DNA of 22,715 nucleotides from a virus. Location: positions 1-22,715 of the IMG/VR virus record IMGVR_UViG_3300044640_002097; one strand, written 5' to 3'. Shown one piece after another: positions 1 to 6,440 of the stretch (position 1 is its first letter; every line of letters starts with the position of its first letter). The notes beneath the pieces were generated by a model that worked only from the letters and a program-made list of their open reading frames with translations, made no database searches and was not told the origin of the DNA. The position numbers and the translations under genes were made by a program.

Positions 1-84
1 TATACTCATACTCAAAAAGTTAACAATTATAGTGTAAAAGCAAAAAATTATTTAATTTGTGAAAAATGTAAAGATGGAAAATAA
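1..84 (+). CDS. C-terminal end of an upstream gene (partial)
   Basis: An open frame runs from the window edge to a TAA at 82-84, giving 27 residues that end in ICEKCKDGK. The C-x2-C pair close to the end suggests a small zinc-binding tail, and another small protein of this cluster (733-909) ends in a similar way. It is rightward and lies 27 bp before the SLOG gene, so it is probably the previous gene of the same unit. The start lies outside the window. A chance open frame of this length cannot be excluded. Confidence 0.45.
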   Translation, partial: YTHTQKVNNYSVKAKNYLICEKCKDGK

Positions 85-111
85 AGTAAGAATAACTATT
101 AAACTATATTT

Positions 112-480
112 ATGTCTGTCGTAAGAGTAGGAGTTTCAGGTTCTCGTACAATAAAAGATAGAGAGTTTGTTTTTCAACAACTAGATTGGTATCTAAGTAG
201 ATTAAAAATGGATTATGAATTAATACTTTTACATGGAGGAGCTAAAGGATTTGACAGTTTATGTGAAAGTTGGGCGAAAAAGAATAAAATAAAAACAGAA
301 ATTTACTTACCTCAATACGACTTACATCCACCAAAACTTGCTCCTATTCTAAGAAACGAAACAATAGTTAACAATTCAGACTACTTTATAGCAATCCAAC
401 AGAATGACTCAAAAGGCACACAAGACGCAATAAACAAAGCAATTAAAAGAGGTTTACCAATAAAAATAATTAAGCTATGA
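112..480 (+). CDS. SLOG-fold (YspA/DUF2493-like) nucleotide-binding protein
   Basis: A 122-residue protein with the features of the YspA-type SLOG (DprA/YpsA-related Rossmann) family: GVSGSR near residues 7-12 as the first strand and loop, LLHGGAKGFDSL in the middle, a conserved RNE, and the late KGTQDAI segment that matches the family's SrGT. Such proteins bind nucleotides or nucleotide derivatives; some act as sensors or nucleotide-processing enzymes, but the phage versions have no established substrate. Length is normal and the fold looks complete. Its TGA overlaps the ATG of the next gene, so the two are probably translated together. The family call is strong; the role is unknown. Confidence 0.8.
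   Translation: MSVVRVGVSGSRTIKDREFVFQQLDWYLSRLKMDYELILLHGGAKGFDSLCESWAKKNKIKTEIYLPQYDLHPPKLAPILRNETIVNNSDYFIAIQQNDSKGTQDAINKAIKRGLPIKIIKL
272..300 (-). repeat. Dispersed G/C-core motif, copy 1
   Basis: Read leftward: TCTGTTTT, AT spacer, TTTTT, core CGCCC. It lies in the rightward SLOG gene, antisense to it (codons for WAKKNKIKTE). Confidence 0.55.
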
Positions 481-752
481 AAGAAAAAGAATATTGGCAA
501 GAGCTCAATGAAAAATACAACGTTTTTCCAAATGGAGAAATAATGGATGGTGATTTAGATAAGTGGATTAAAAAAGACAGAGAACAAAGTGAGTATCTAA
601 TCGATAAATATGGAAAGTCAGCTTGGAATATATGGAGATTTATGGAACTTTGCCGAGCAGAAGATATAAGTGAGAGTTTCTTCCGTCAGTTGGTTAGATA
701 TGAAATGGACAAATGTTTTAAAGAATTAAAAGATGAAAATAGAACCACTTAA
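477..752 (+). CDS. Hypothetical protein, 91 aa
   Basis: A charged, probably helical protein rich in Lys, Glu, Trp and Arg, with no signal peptide or membrane segment. I do not recognise the family. The ATG overlaps the stop of the SLOG gene (ATGA), and its own 3' end runs 20 bp into the next small gene, as is usual in tightly packed phage units. The sequence gives no catalytic motif. Its place in the short rightward cluster, opposite to the replication genes, suggests an accessory role, but this is inference only. Confidence 0.7.
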   Translation: MKEKEYWQELNEKYNVFPNGEIMDGDLDKWIKKDREQSEYLIDKYGKSAWNIWRFMELCRAEDISESFFRQLVRYEMDKCFKELKDENRTT

Positions 753-909
753 CTTAGAACTATCAGAAAATTTAAAATACATAATTCAGCTACAAGAAGA
801 ATTACAAACTAAAATGGATAATAGTATTTTAGGAATACCTGTTCATTATTGTGAAAGTTCAGGAGAGAAATGTGATAAACAATGTAAATTTTGTAAATAT
901 GAAAAATAA
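733..909 (+). CDS. Small cysteine-rich protein, 58 aa
   Basis: A short frame with ATG at 733 and TAA at 907-909. The N-terminal half is an amphipathic helix rich in Leu and Gln; the C-terminal half carries four cysteines in the order YCESSGEKC, DKQC, KFC, spaced C-x6-C-x3-C-x2-C, which could hold a zinc ion. It overlaps the gene before by 20 bp and the gene after by 11 bp, filling what would otherwise be the only gap in this cluster. No family was recognised. The cysteine spacing and perfect tiling argue that it is a real gene. Confidence 0.6.
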   Translation: MKIEPLNLELSENLKYIIQLQEELQTKMDNSILGIPVHYCESSGEKCDKQCKFCKYEK

Positions 910-1156
910 AATACAAAAAGGTCTAAAAATAAATATATGTAGGTGGGATTGGAATGGTGTAGATGTTATTGAAGAAGTGATAGAAGTAGAGATTATTAAT
1001 GATAGTTCTGCATGGGTATACACAAAACACGGTAAAGTGAAATTTGATAGGAGTAAAGAAAATAATGCAGGAAGATTTAAATGGAAAAATAAGAAAAAGT
1101 ATTCATGGGAATCTGTATACCAAACAAATATTGACTTAAAAGAATATTACTTATGA
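899..1156 (+). CDS. Hypothetical protein, 85 aa
   Basis: The frame is open from a GTG at 851, but that start lies deep inside the preceding cysteine-rich gene. The ATG at 899 gives an 85-residue protein with only an 11-bp overlap and is preferred. The protein looks like alternating beta strands (for example VIEEVIEVEIIND) with many aromatic and charged residues in the second half. Its TGA overlaps the ATG of the next gene. No known domain or motif is recognised. Confidence 0.65.
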   Translation: MKNKIQKGLKINICRWDWNGVDVIEEVIEVEIINDSSAWVYTKHGKVKFDRSKENNAGRFKWKNKKKYSWESVYQTNIDLKEYYL

Positions 1157-1539
1157 ATAAAAGAGAAATAGATTTATTAAAACTTAATTTTGAGAAAAAT
1201 GAACACCAAAGGTCATTTCAACTATCAAAATATGATTCAACTTGGTACGTTGATTTTTGGAAGATTTCAGACTATACAGAGCACAAATGGAGTATTCTTA
1301 TAGAAGATATAAAATATGACCTAGAAATGGTTAAAAAGCGCTATTTTGAGGATTTAAAACAACACCCTGCCTATGATTTTGCGCAAAAAGAAATAAAACA
1401 GAAACTTTTAAATAAACTAAACCACTACAAAAGTAATCTAAAACAAGAAACAGCAGTAAAACTAACTAAAATAATAAACCAAGATAAAGTAAAAGAGTTA
1501 GAAATAAGAATAGAAACTTTAAAAGAGTTGATAAAATGA
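1153..1539 (+). CDS. Hypothetical coiled-coil protein, 128 aa
   Basis: A 128-residue soluble protein. Roughly residues 50-128 are Lys/Glu/Leu-rich and read as long helices, ending in a heptad-like stretch (KVKELEIRIETLKELIK), so a coiled coil is likely. It starts with an ATGA overlap on the gene before it and ends with an ATGA overlap on the gene after it. A copy of the dispersed G/C-core motif lies inside it around 1377-1403, on the strand opposite to the gene. No family recognised. Confidence 0.7.
   Translation: MNKREIDLLKLNFEKNEHQRSFQLSKYDSTWYVDFWKISDYTEHKWSILIEDIKYDLEMVKKRYFEDLKQHPAYDFAQKEIKQKLLNKLNHYKSNLKQETAVKLTKIINQDKVKELEIRIETLKELIK
1377..1403 (-). repeat. Dispersed G/C-core motif, copy 2
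   Basis: Leftward: TCTGTTTTATTTC, TTTTT, core GCGC, AAAAT. It lies antisense in the rightward 128-aa gene. Confidence 0.6.
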
Positions 1540-1694
1540 AACCACTAGGTCGGCTAAAAAAGCTAAAAGGAGGATTCCCATGGAAACAAAATCTTTTTAA
1601 AATAGGAAATTGGTGGGAAGAAATGACAGAACCAATAAGTAATAAATCGGCAAGAAGAAGATTAAAGCAGCAACTAAAAAGAGAAAACCCATAA
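1536..1694 (+). CDS. Small basic protein, 52 aa
   Basis: ATG at 1536 overlaps the preceding TGA (ATGA) and the frame ends at TAA 1692-1694, inside the stem of the terminator that closes this cluster. The peptide is strongly basic, with Lys/Arg clusters at both ends (GRLKKLKGG and SARRRLKQQLKRE) and a Trp-rich middle (GNWWEE). A small nucleic-acid-binding peptide is possible but not shown. The overlap with the gene before and the exact fit to the terminator support a real gene. Confidence 0.55.
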   Translation: MKPLGRLKKLKGGFPWKQNLFKIGNWWEEMTEPISNKSARRRLKQQLKRENP

Positions 1695-1721
1695 GACTTA
1701 AATCCTATGGGTTATTTTTTT
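1686..1721. terminator. Bidirectional intrinsic terminator between convergent units
   Basis: AACCCATA (1686-1693) pairs with TATGGGTT (1706-1713). On the plus strand this is followed by ATTTTTTTATTT; on the minus strand G-U pairs lengthen the stem and it is followed by TTTTCTCTTTTT. It lies exactly between the last rightward gene and the last leftward gene, so it can end both transcripts. Confidence 0.8.
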
Positions 1722-1983
1722 ATTTAAGTTGTTTTATATTTATATCCGCCAAAGAAAAAATATCTCTCAAATGTTCATATTCTAAAAATTCGGGGAAAGA
1801 AAAATGAGAATCTAACCCCAATTTCATAGCTTCATCATCAAGAAGCCTTAATCGGATATTATAACCGTCACTTTCTATTTCAAATAAATCTTTCTGTTGT
1901 TTTATTAAAACTAACTTACCTAAGAAAGACTGCTTGGAAAAACGTTCTCCGAGTGTTTTGTATTGTTCAATGTTAAATTTCAT
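1720..1983 (-). CDS. Hypothetical protein, 87 aa
   Basis: A soluble 87-residue protein beginning MKFNIEQYKTLGERFSKQSF, with a beta-rich middle (LVLIKQQKDLFEIESDGYNIRLRLLDDEA). No signal peptide, membrane segment or known motif is visible. It is the last leftward gene, 3 bp after the 78-aa gene, and its stop abuts the bidirectional terminator. Expression is expected from promoter P1 at 2259-2290. Confidence 0.65.
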   Translation of the reverse strand: MKFNIEQYKTLGERFSKQSFLGKLVLIKQQKDLFEIESDGYNIRLRLLDDEAMKLGLDSHFSFPEFLEYEHLRDIFSLADINIKQLK

Positions 1984-1986
1984 AAT

Positions 1987-2223
1987 TTAATTTTTAAATG
2001 CTTCTTCAGGAGTAAAAGGATAAAAATAAGTATTACCCATTCTTCTTCTACTGAATCTTTTTCTGTTATTATTTTCTACATACTCTTGCCAAGATTCTTC
2101 AGAATATTTAGGCATACCTTCTCTCCAACAATAATTATTATAGAAGTACTCAAATGATTGACACTTTTCTATTTCTTTTTGCTGTTCTTCTTTTGATAAG
2201 TTATTAAACTCTTCTGCTTTCAT
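1987..2223 (-). CDS. Hypothetical protein, 78 aa, ending TPEEAFKN
   Basis: First gene behind promoter P1. It is highly charged, with a helical N-terminus (NNLSKEEQQKEIEKC), an Arg-rich stretch (NRKRFSRRRMG) and the C-terminal tail TPEEAFKN. The 30-aa frame at 8204-8296 also has NRKR followed by TPEEAFK, so the two may share a small module. AAATT precedes the ATG, as usual here. No enzyme motif is seen and the function is unknown. Confidence 0.65.
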   Translation of the reverse strand: MKAEEFNNLSKEEQQKEIEKCQSFEYFYNNYCWREGMPKYSEESWQEYVENNNRKRFSRRRMGNTYFYPFTPEEAFKN

Positions 2224-2258
2224 AATTTCTATTTCTTGAACTCTGTTCTTTTATTCGA

Positions 2259-2290
2259 CAAATATAAGACTTATTTTTGAGGTGTGCAAG
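2259..2290 (-). promoter_or_regulatory. Promoter P1 (Bacteroidota type)
   Basis: Read leftward: TTG (2289-2287), a 20-nt spacer, then TATATTTG (2266-2259), a perfect TAnnTTTG -7 element. The spacer shares CTCAAAAATAAGT with promoter P2. It lies 35 bp before the 78-aa gene, so the leader is short, and downstream of a terminator that isolates it from the phosphoesterase unit. Confidence 0.8.
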
Positions 2291-2325
2291 GAAATTTCAT
2301 AAAAACTTTGATTTATTTTTAAATT

Positions 2326-2351
2326 CGCCGCGTAAAAGACTAAAAAACAGA
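2326..2351 (-). repeat. Dispersed G/C-core motif, copy 3 (intergenic)
   Basis: Leftward: TCTGTTTTTTAGTC, TTTT, core CGCGGCG, AATTT. It lies between the phosphoesterase terminator and promoter P1, with no coding constraint. Confidence 0.7.
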
Positions 2352-2354
2352 CAA

Positions 2355-2384
2355 TTAAAAAAGCCCTATAATTAAATAGAGCTT
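2355..2384 (-). terminator. Intrinsic terminator after the phosphoesterase gene
   Basis: Read leftward, AAGCTCTAT (2384-2376) pairs with ATAGGGCTT (2369-2361) around a 6-nt loop, a 9-bp stem with one G-U pair, followed by TTTTTT AATT. It starts 9 bp after the stop of the phosphoesterase gene and ends the long unit that starts at promoter P4. Confidence 0.75.
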
Positions 2385-2392
2385 AGTTGGTG

Positions 2393-3994
2393 TTAGATAA
2401 GACCACTTAAAGAATAATCATCATCAAATACTAAAAGTTGATTCTTACCATTATTATGTATCACTGAATGAGCATAAGCCCATGAAGATAAACCTTTTCT
2501 GTTGTAATACTGATGTAAATTACAGGTTACACCGACAGTTGAAACATTATTATGTAACATTGGAGAATGAGTGTGTCCGTGGATAATTTTTAAATTTAAT
2601 CTACTAAAACTTTTTGTACCCCCCTTTGCTCCGTTGCTTGAATAATCCCCGTGACTAGAAATGTGATAATCCGCAATGTATTCTGAATCACCCATTTTCA
2701 TATATTTAACAGAATCTCCAAAACGTTCCCAAAGTAAATAACCTAATATATTACCATAATTTCGTAAATCAACAGTTTGTGTTATTAAAGCATATTTTAG
2801 ATAAGCAGGAGAGTTGTGTAAATCTCTTTTCCAATTCTCATTGTCGATATGTCTTGTCAAAAAATTATCATGATTCGATTCTGATATTAAAACTTTACCA
2901 CAGCAACCTTTTATTTCTTCTACTAAATCTAAACATTCATTAACTTCATCTTCTAATAAGTGTTTACCCTGAGTTATTTTAAGGCGTTTTAAGAACATAT
3001 CTTTAGCTTCGTGAACATTGATTGTACTAGAATCTAAAATATCATGTAAAACGCTTTTTTGAGGGTTTAATTTAGCAACTAACTCTTTAGTCACATTTAA
3101 AAAATCCCTATTTATTTCTCGTGCATGAATATCACCCCAAACAAAACCTAAAGAAGAGTCAATAACAGAGACAGCTTTTTTATCTACAGAATAAATTAAA
3201 TCGCAAAAACTTCCATCAGATTTAACTTTTACATTACGTGGAATGTAACAATTATCTTTCTCTTTTAACTCAACAACAACAAAACCGTATGAGTGTAATA
3301 GTGCTCCTGTCTCTCCTGCCTTCGACCTTGAATAGTTTTTAGTTGTGATATATCCTGTTGTACAAATAGTTTTTAAAGTGTCCCCTCTAAAACGAGGTAA
3401 AGTTCTAAAATGATTTTTACTATGACCTAAAACAACATGTCCATTTTCGGCTAATATTTCATAACCCTCAGTAGGGTTTTTTGCTGTTGGTGAAATATGA
3501 GAATCACAACTAATTAAAGTATTACCAAAATTAACTTTTCCATAGAATAAAAAGTCTTCTACCTCATCTTCCCACCATTCTTGAGACTTAGTTTTTTCGT
3601 CTTCTATATTATTTGTTGGATTACGATAACGAGAAGGTATAATAACTACTTCACATTCCTTACCTAATTCACTAGTAATATAATCTTTATAAGCAATTAA
3701 ATTATTTAAAAAATCTTTGTTTACTGCTGTTTTATTTTGAGCAGTTGTAACTAATAAAACTTTTGTATTTTTGTTAAGTGTTCTATCTTGTGCCTTTTGT
3801 AATTGAGGTGAAAGATTAGTAGCCAATTTAGATAAATCTAGTTTTTGCCACCAACTACGAATTGTCCTTTCTGCCACATTGAATTTTTTAGAAAGAATTT
3901 CCATCTTCTCTACGTGTAACATTTCCTGGTAGTATACGTGTTTAAGGTATTCTATATTTTCAGGAGTTAAATCTTTAAATGTTGTTTTAGTCAT
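2393..3994 (-). CDS. Metallophosphoesterase with N-terminal helix-turn-helix
   Basis: A 533-residue protein. Residues about 25-55 (LSKKFNVAERTIRSWW) read as a helix-turn-helix. The C-terminal half carries the calcineurin-like phosphoesterase series in order: GDIH (287-290), HDILDSST (317-324), SNHD (373-376), HGD (448-450) and GHTH (473-476), so all metal ligands seem present. The middle is specific to phage versions of this protein. The layout recalls the large phosphoesterase-like early proteins of phages such as the T5 A1 protein, which acts in host takeover and DNA transfer; that link is inference. A nuclease or nucleotide phosphodiesterase is the likely activity. Start ATG overlaps the preceding gene by 8 bp; a terminator follows. 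Confidence 0.8.
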   Translation of the reverse strand: MTKTTFKDLTPENIEYLKHVYYQEMLHVEKMEILSKKFNVAERTIRSWWQKLDLSKLATNLSPQLQKAQDRTLNKNTKVLLVTTAQNKTAVNKDFLNNLIAYKDYITSELGKECEVVIIPSRYRNPTNNIEDEKTKSQEWWEDEVEDFLFYGKVNFGNTLISCDSHISPTAKNPTEGYEILAENGHVVLGHSKNHFRTLPRFRGDTLKTICTTGYITTKNYSRSKAGETGALLHSYGFVVVELKEKDNCYIPRNVKVKSDGSFCDLIYSVDKKAVSVIDSSLGFVWGDIHAREINRDFLNVTKELVAKLNPQKSVLHDILDSSTINVHEAKDMFLKRLKITQGKHLLEDEVNECLDLVEEIKGCCGKVLISESNHDNFLTRHIDNENWKRDLHNSPAYLKYALITQTVDLRNYGNILGYLLWERFGDSVKYMKMGDSEYIADYHISSHGDYSSNGAKGGTKSFSRLNLKIIHGHTHSPMLHNNVSTVGVTCNLHQYYNRKGLSSWAYAHSVIHNNGKNQLLVFDDDYSLSGLI

Positions 3995-4391
3995 TTCCTA
4001 ATCGTTTTTGTAGTAATTCTATTTGTCTTTTAATATCTTCTTTTTCTCGTATTTTATCACGTTCTTGTTTTGCTAATTGCAGTTCAATTTCAGTTTCAAC
4101 CCACCTTTCTAATTTTTCGTCGGAAAAAGATAAAAGACAGATTGGAATATAAGAGAAATCTTGATTTGTATATGATTCATAAGGTACAAACTCATCATTA
4201 AAAATAACAATATTATCATTTTCAACTTTAAAACTGTAATAACTTAAAAAACTATCAAATTCTTGTTGACAATAATTAGAACTATTACCTAATAAACTAA
4301 CATAAATATCTTTTTCTTCCTCTAATTTTAATTGTTCGTAGGAAAGTCTATTACATATTTCCCAAATCTTTTCTAGGTTTAAATTTTTCAT
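3987..4391 (-). CDS. Hypothetical protein with C-terminal coiled coil, 134 aa
   Basis: The first 80 residues are mixed and rich in Tyr, Ser and Asn; the last 45 (from about ERWVETEIELQLAKQERDK) are strongly charged and helical and end in IELLQKRLGND, a probable coiled coil. Its 3' end overlaps the phosphoesterase start by 8 bp, so the two are likely co-translated and the proteins may work together. A copy of the dispersed motif lies within it at 4118-4141. No known family. Confidence 0.65.
   Translation of the reverse strand: MKNLNLEKIWEICNRLSYEQLKLEEEKDIYVSLLGNSSNYCQQEFDSFLSYYSFKVENDNIVIFNDEFVPYESYTNQDFSYIPICLLSFSDEKLERWVETEIELQLAKQERDKIREKEDIKRQIELLQKRLGND
4118..4141 (-). repeat. Dispersed G/C-core motif, copy 4
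   Basis: Leftward: TCTGTCTTTTATC, TTTTT, core CCGACG, AAAAATT. It lies in the 134-aa gene. Confidence 0.5.
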
Positions 4392-4395
4392 ATTT

Positions 4396-5073
4396 TTAAT
4401 ATTGTGTTCTCATTAATTGAATTACATCCCAAGCGTCATCAATTGCATCATGTGTTACTTCCCCACCTGTTTTAGCACGTTCTTTACAAGTTGTTAAATT
4501 AGGAAGTGCTTCGTCATTAATCCAATCTGTAAAAAGTATTGTTGGGTCAATAATTCTTTGGCGGATTTTAAATACCTGTTGCCAACGAGGTAACTTTTCA
4601 ATAAATAATTTATCGAATGTTCCAAAATTTTTACCTGCAATGGTTAAATGTGATTTAGTGATGTTACTGTTTAATTCAGGACATTTTTCAGATATTTCTA
4701 CGTATTCTACTCCATTTTTAATTTTCAAATAAAATAAATCATTTAGTACCCCATTAAAAAACAAAAATCTAAACAAATGTTGAACAACTTCATCCTCTTT
4801 ACAGAAAATCATTCCTGTTTTCTCTTCTATTAATTTTTTACCTTGGTCATCTGTATTATTCCAAGTGTTTATAGTTTGAATTAAATCTCTGTTTAAATTT
4901 AAAGCAAACAAACCGCCAACTAATTCTTCTCGTACAATTGCACAATGGAATTTAGGAATTTCGTGGAATGGTAATTTTTTAGTAGTGTCTTCTACTATTA
5001 CACCAATACTTAATATTTGGTGGTTTTCAGGATTTAAACCCGTCGTTTCAATATCACAACTCAAATAAATCAT
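4396..5073 (-). CDS. DEDDh 3'-5' exonuclease (DnaQ / RNase T-like)
   Basis: A 225-residue exonuclease of the DnaQ superfamily. Exo I is CDIETTG with D7 and E9; exo II is NFGTFD with D154; exo III is HDAIDD with H208 and D213, the DEDDh variant. All four acidic ligands and the general-base histidine are present. The segment between exo I and exo II is longer than in oligoribonuclease. The polymerase in this window has its own proofreading domain, so this free enzyme more likely processes ends or degrades RNA or host DNA. It is 5 bp upstream of the coiled-coil gene in the same leftward unit. Confidence 0.85.
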   Translation of the reverse strand: MIYLSCDIETTGLNPENHQILSIGVIVEDTTKKLPFHEIPKFHCAIVREELVGGLFALNLNRDLIQTINTWNNTDDQGKKLIEEKTGMIFCKEDEVVQHLFRFLFFNGVLNDLFYLKIKNGVEYVEISEKCPELNSNITKSHLTIAGKNFGTFDKLFIEKLPRWQQVFKIRQRIIDPTILFTDWINDEALPNLTTCKERAKTGGEVTHDAIDDAWDVIQLMRTQY

Positions 5074-5097
5074 TTTCTCTGTTTTAAATTATTAATT

Positions 5098-5355
5098 TTA
5101 TAAGTAGGCACTGCTGCATATCACTTCATTCCAAGTTTGACCTTGCATAAATTCCTCTATTGTTGTTTTTAAATTGTCTTCATCATATTGAATCCACACA
5201 TCTTTCCATTTTTTGCGCGGAAAAAGAGTTAAAGAAGAAATTCCATCTTTGTCACACATTGTCTCCTCAATATACCATTCTCTAGCATTCTTCTTACTAC
5301 CATCAAAACAGAAGTACGTTGTATCTTCTTGTTCTTCTACTTGCCAAACTTTCAT
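5098..5355 (-). CDS. Hypothetical protein, 85 aa
   Basis: An acidic 85-residue soluble protein with many aromatic residues (KVWQVEEQEDTTYFCFDGS at the start, a Trp-rich KKWKDVWIQYDEDN in the middle). The first half resembles small phage proteins that begin with a beta hairpin, but I recognise no family. It is joined to the 109-aa gene upstream by an ATGA overlap. A weaker copy of the dispersed motif (5215-5241) is read here as SLTLFPRKK. Confidence 0.65.
   Translation of the reverse strand: MKVWQVEEQEDTTYFCFDGSKKNAREWYIEETMCDKDGISSLTLFPRKKWKDVWIQYDEDNLKTTIEEFMQGQTWNEVICSSAYL
5215..5241 (-). repeat. Dispersed G/C-core motif, copy 5 (weaker)
   Basis: Leftward: TTCTTCTTTAACTC, TTTTT, core CCGCGC, AAAAAA. 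The TCTG part is changed to TCTTC. Confidence 0.4.
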
Positions 5356-5681
5356 ATATTTTCTTTAGCTTTATTAACAATAGGTTCTAAAACATCTAAA
5401 ATAATCTTATTATTCTCTCTTTGAACTCCTAAAACTCGTTCATAGTTTAAAGTAAACCACTGTTGTTCTCCGTCAAACCACATACAATCTTCTGAATCAT
5501 CATAGTTATTGTGATAATTATAACTCTCATTACTTGCTATCCAACCCTCTCCTGCAACAATAGAATTATCTTTTAAATTAATAGAATAAGCTTTTACTTT
5601 ACTATTACCTATTAAATTTTTTAATTCATCCACATTTTCGTAGTGGGAGGGAATATTTACTTTCCAAATGTCTATTTTCAT
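5352..5681 (-). CDS. Hypothetical protein, 109 aa
   Basis: A 109-residue acidic protein, rich in Asn, Tyr and Trp, with an aspartate-rich segment (NNYDDSEDCMWFDGEQQWF) that could bind a cation. It has no signal peptide or transmembrane stretch. ATGA overlaps link it to both neighbours, so the three are translated as a block. No known family and no functional evidence. Confidence 0.65.
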   Translation of the reverse strand: MKIDIWKVNIPSHYENVDELKNLIGNSKVKAYSINLKDNSIVAGEGWIASNESYNYHNNYDDSEDCMWFDGEQQWFTLNYERVLGVQRENNKIILDVLEPIVNKAKENI

Positions 5682-5839
5682 TTCTGTATATTTTTAATTG
5701 TTTCTTTAGCCAATCTAATTTCATAATTATCTTCAAAGTCTTGTGGTAAATGAGTGGCTAATAAAACACCACGAGTGAATTTATAAAGTCTCTCATAACG
5801 TTCTTCTAAAGTTTGTTTGTTGTCTTCTATATTTTCCAT
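5678..5839 (-). CDS. Small hypothetical protein, 53 aa
   Basis: A short frame filling the gap between longer genes: ATG at 5839, TGA at 5680-5678 overlapping the next ATG. The peptide is helical and charged (NKQTLEERYERLYKFTRG, then EIRLAKETIKNIQK). The exact ATGA coupling downstream and the 2-bp spacing upstream are what support it. No family recognised. Confidence 0.6.
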   Translation of the reverse strand: MENIEDNKQTLEERYERLYKFTRGVLLATHLPQDFEDNYEIRLAKETIKNIQK

Positions 5840-5841
5840 AA

Positions 5842-6006
5842 CTAAACTGTTTCTATTACTACATCTACGTTATTGTAGCCTGCATCAAAGTAGATTAAAG
5901 ATTGTTCTCCATATTCAAGAGTTAACTTATCTACTATTTCTTTAAGTTCTTTAAGTGTGCCTTTAAAGTCTTCTAATTCTGCTATATCAATTTGATTTTT
6001 TGTCAT
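5842..6006 (-). CDS. Small hypothetical protein, 54 aa
   Basis: ATG at 6006 and TAG at 5844-5842, overlapping the end of the gene before by 20 bp. The N-terminal 30 residues form a Leu/Glu/Lys-rich helix (AELEDFKGTLKELKEIVDKL), then a short beta-rich tail (YGEQSLIYFDAGYNNVDVV). This helix-then-strand pattern looks like a folded small domain. Function unknown; the tiling with its neighbours supports it as a gene. Confidence 0.6.
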   Translation of the reverse strand: MTKNQIDIAELEDFKGTLKELKEIVDKLTLEYGEQSLIYFDAGYNNVDVVIETV

Positions 6007-6226
6007 AACTCTCTATAAATTTATTGTATAATTCTTCTGTTTCAAATTCTTTATCGTCCCCTAAGTATTTAATCCACCTATCAGAATGTAAATGAATGTA
6101 ATTTTCCGCGCAAAAAAGGCTAAAAGAAACTGAAAAATTTTTAACAACATTCTCTAACTCATCTAAAGTATCTTTCTTTAAACCACCAAAAGGTTCATTT
6201 AATAAAAATCTAAGGTTTTGTTTCAT
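5987..6226 (-). CDS. Hypothetical protein, 79 aa
   Basis: A 79-residue soluble protein starting MKQNLRFLLNEPFGGLKKDT, with no recognised motif. A copy of the dispersed motif at 6106-6134 is read in frame as FSVSFSLFCAEN, an odd run of Ser and Phe in an otherwise charged protein, so part of the protein sequence may be dictated by the DNA signal. It overlaps both the upstream and downstream genes. Confidence 0.65.
   Translation of the reverse strand: MKQNLRFLLNEPFGGLKKDTLDELENVVKNFSVSFSLFCAENYIHLHSDRWIKYLGDDKEFETEELYNKFIESYDKKSN
6106..6134 (-). repeat. Dispersed G/C-core motif, copy 6
   Basis: Leftward: TCAGTTTCTTTTAGCC, TTTTTT, core GCGCGG, AAAATT. It codes for a Ser/Phe-rich run in the 79-aa gene. 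Confidence 0.5.
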
Positions 6227-6440
6227 AACTAATCTTTAATTCATATTTACTATTATCCGTATGTAATTCACAACCACCAAAATCATTATCAAAATAAATT
6301 ACATTGTCCCTAACTTGATTATCTAATTGAACAGCACAAACATATCCCATATTTTCAGATACACTCCCTTTACCTTCTCCCTTATTCCAAGGATGTTTAT
6401 TGACTTTTAGAAGCCAAATGCAATTTTCACATGTCTCCAT
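6210..6440 (-). CDS. Small cysteine-rich protein, probable zinc-binding, 76 aa
   Basis: METCENCIWLL at the start gives a C-x2-C, and YVCAVQ and GGCELH supply two more cysteines and a histidine, the layout of small phage proteins in which two CxxC-like corners hold a metal. The rest is short and Gly/Asn-rich. It overlaps the genes on both sides by about 15 bp. A metal-binding fold is a fair inference; the binding partner and role are unknown. Confidence 0.65.
   Translation of the reverse strand: METCENCIWLLKVNKHPWNKGEGKGSVSENMGYVCAVQLDNQVRDNVIYFDNDFGGCELHTDNSKYELKISYETKP

Noticed and set aside
851-898. GTG start for the 85-aa protein
   Set aside because: It would overlap the cysteine-rich gene by 59 bp; the ATG at 899 overlaps by only 11 bp.
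1564-1600. AAAGGAGG followed 8 nt later by ATG, like a Shine-Dalgarno start
   Set aside because: The frame after that ATG has only six codons; the bases are codons for KGG in the 52-aa gene, and starts elsewhere here do not use such sites.
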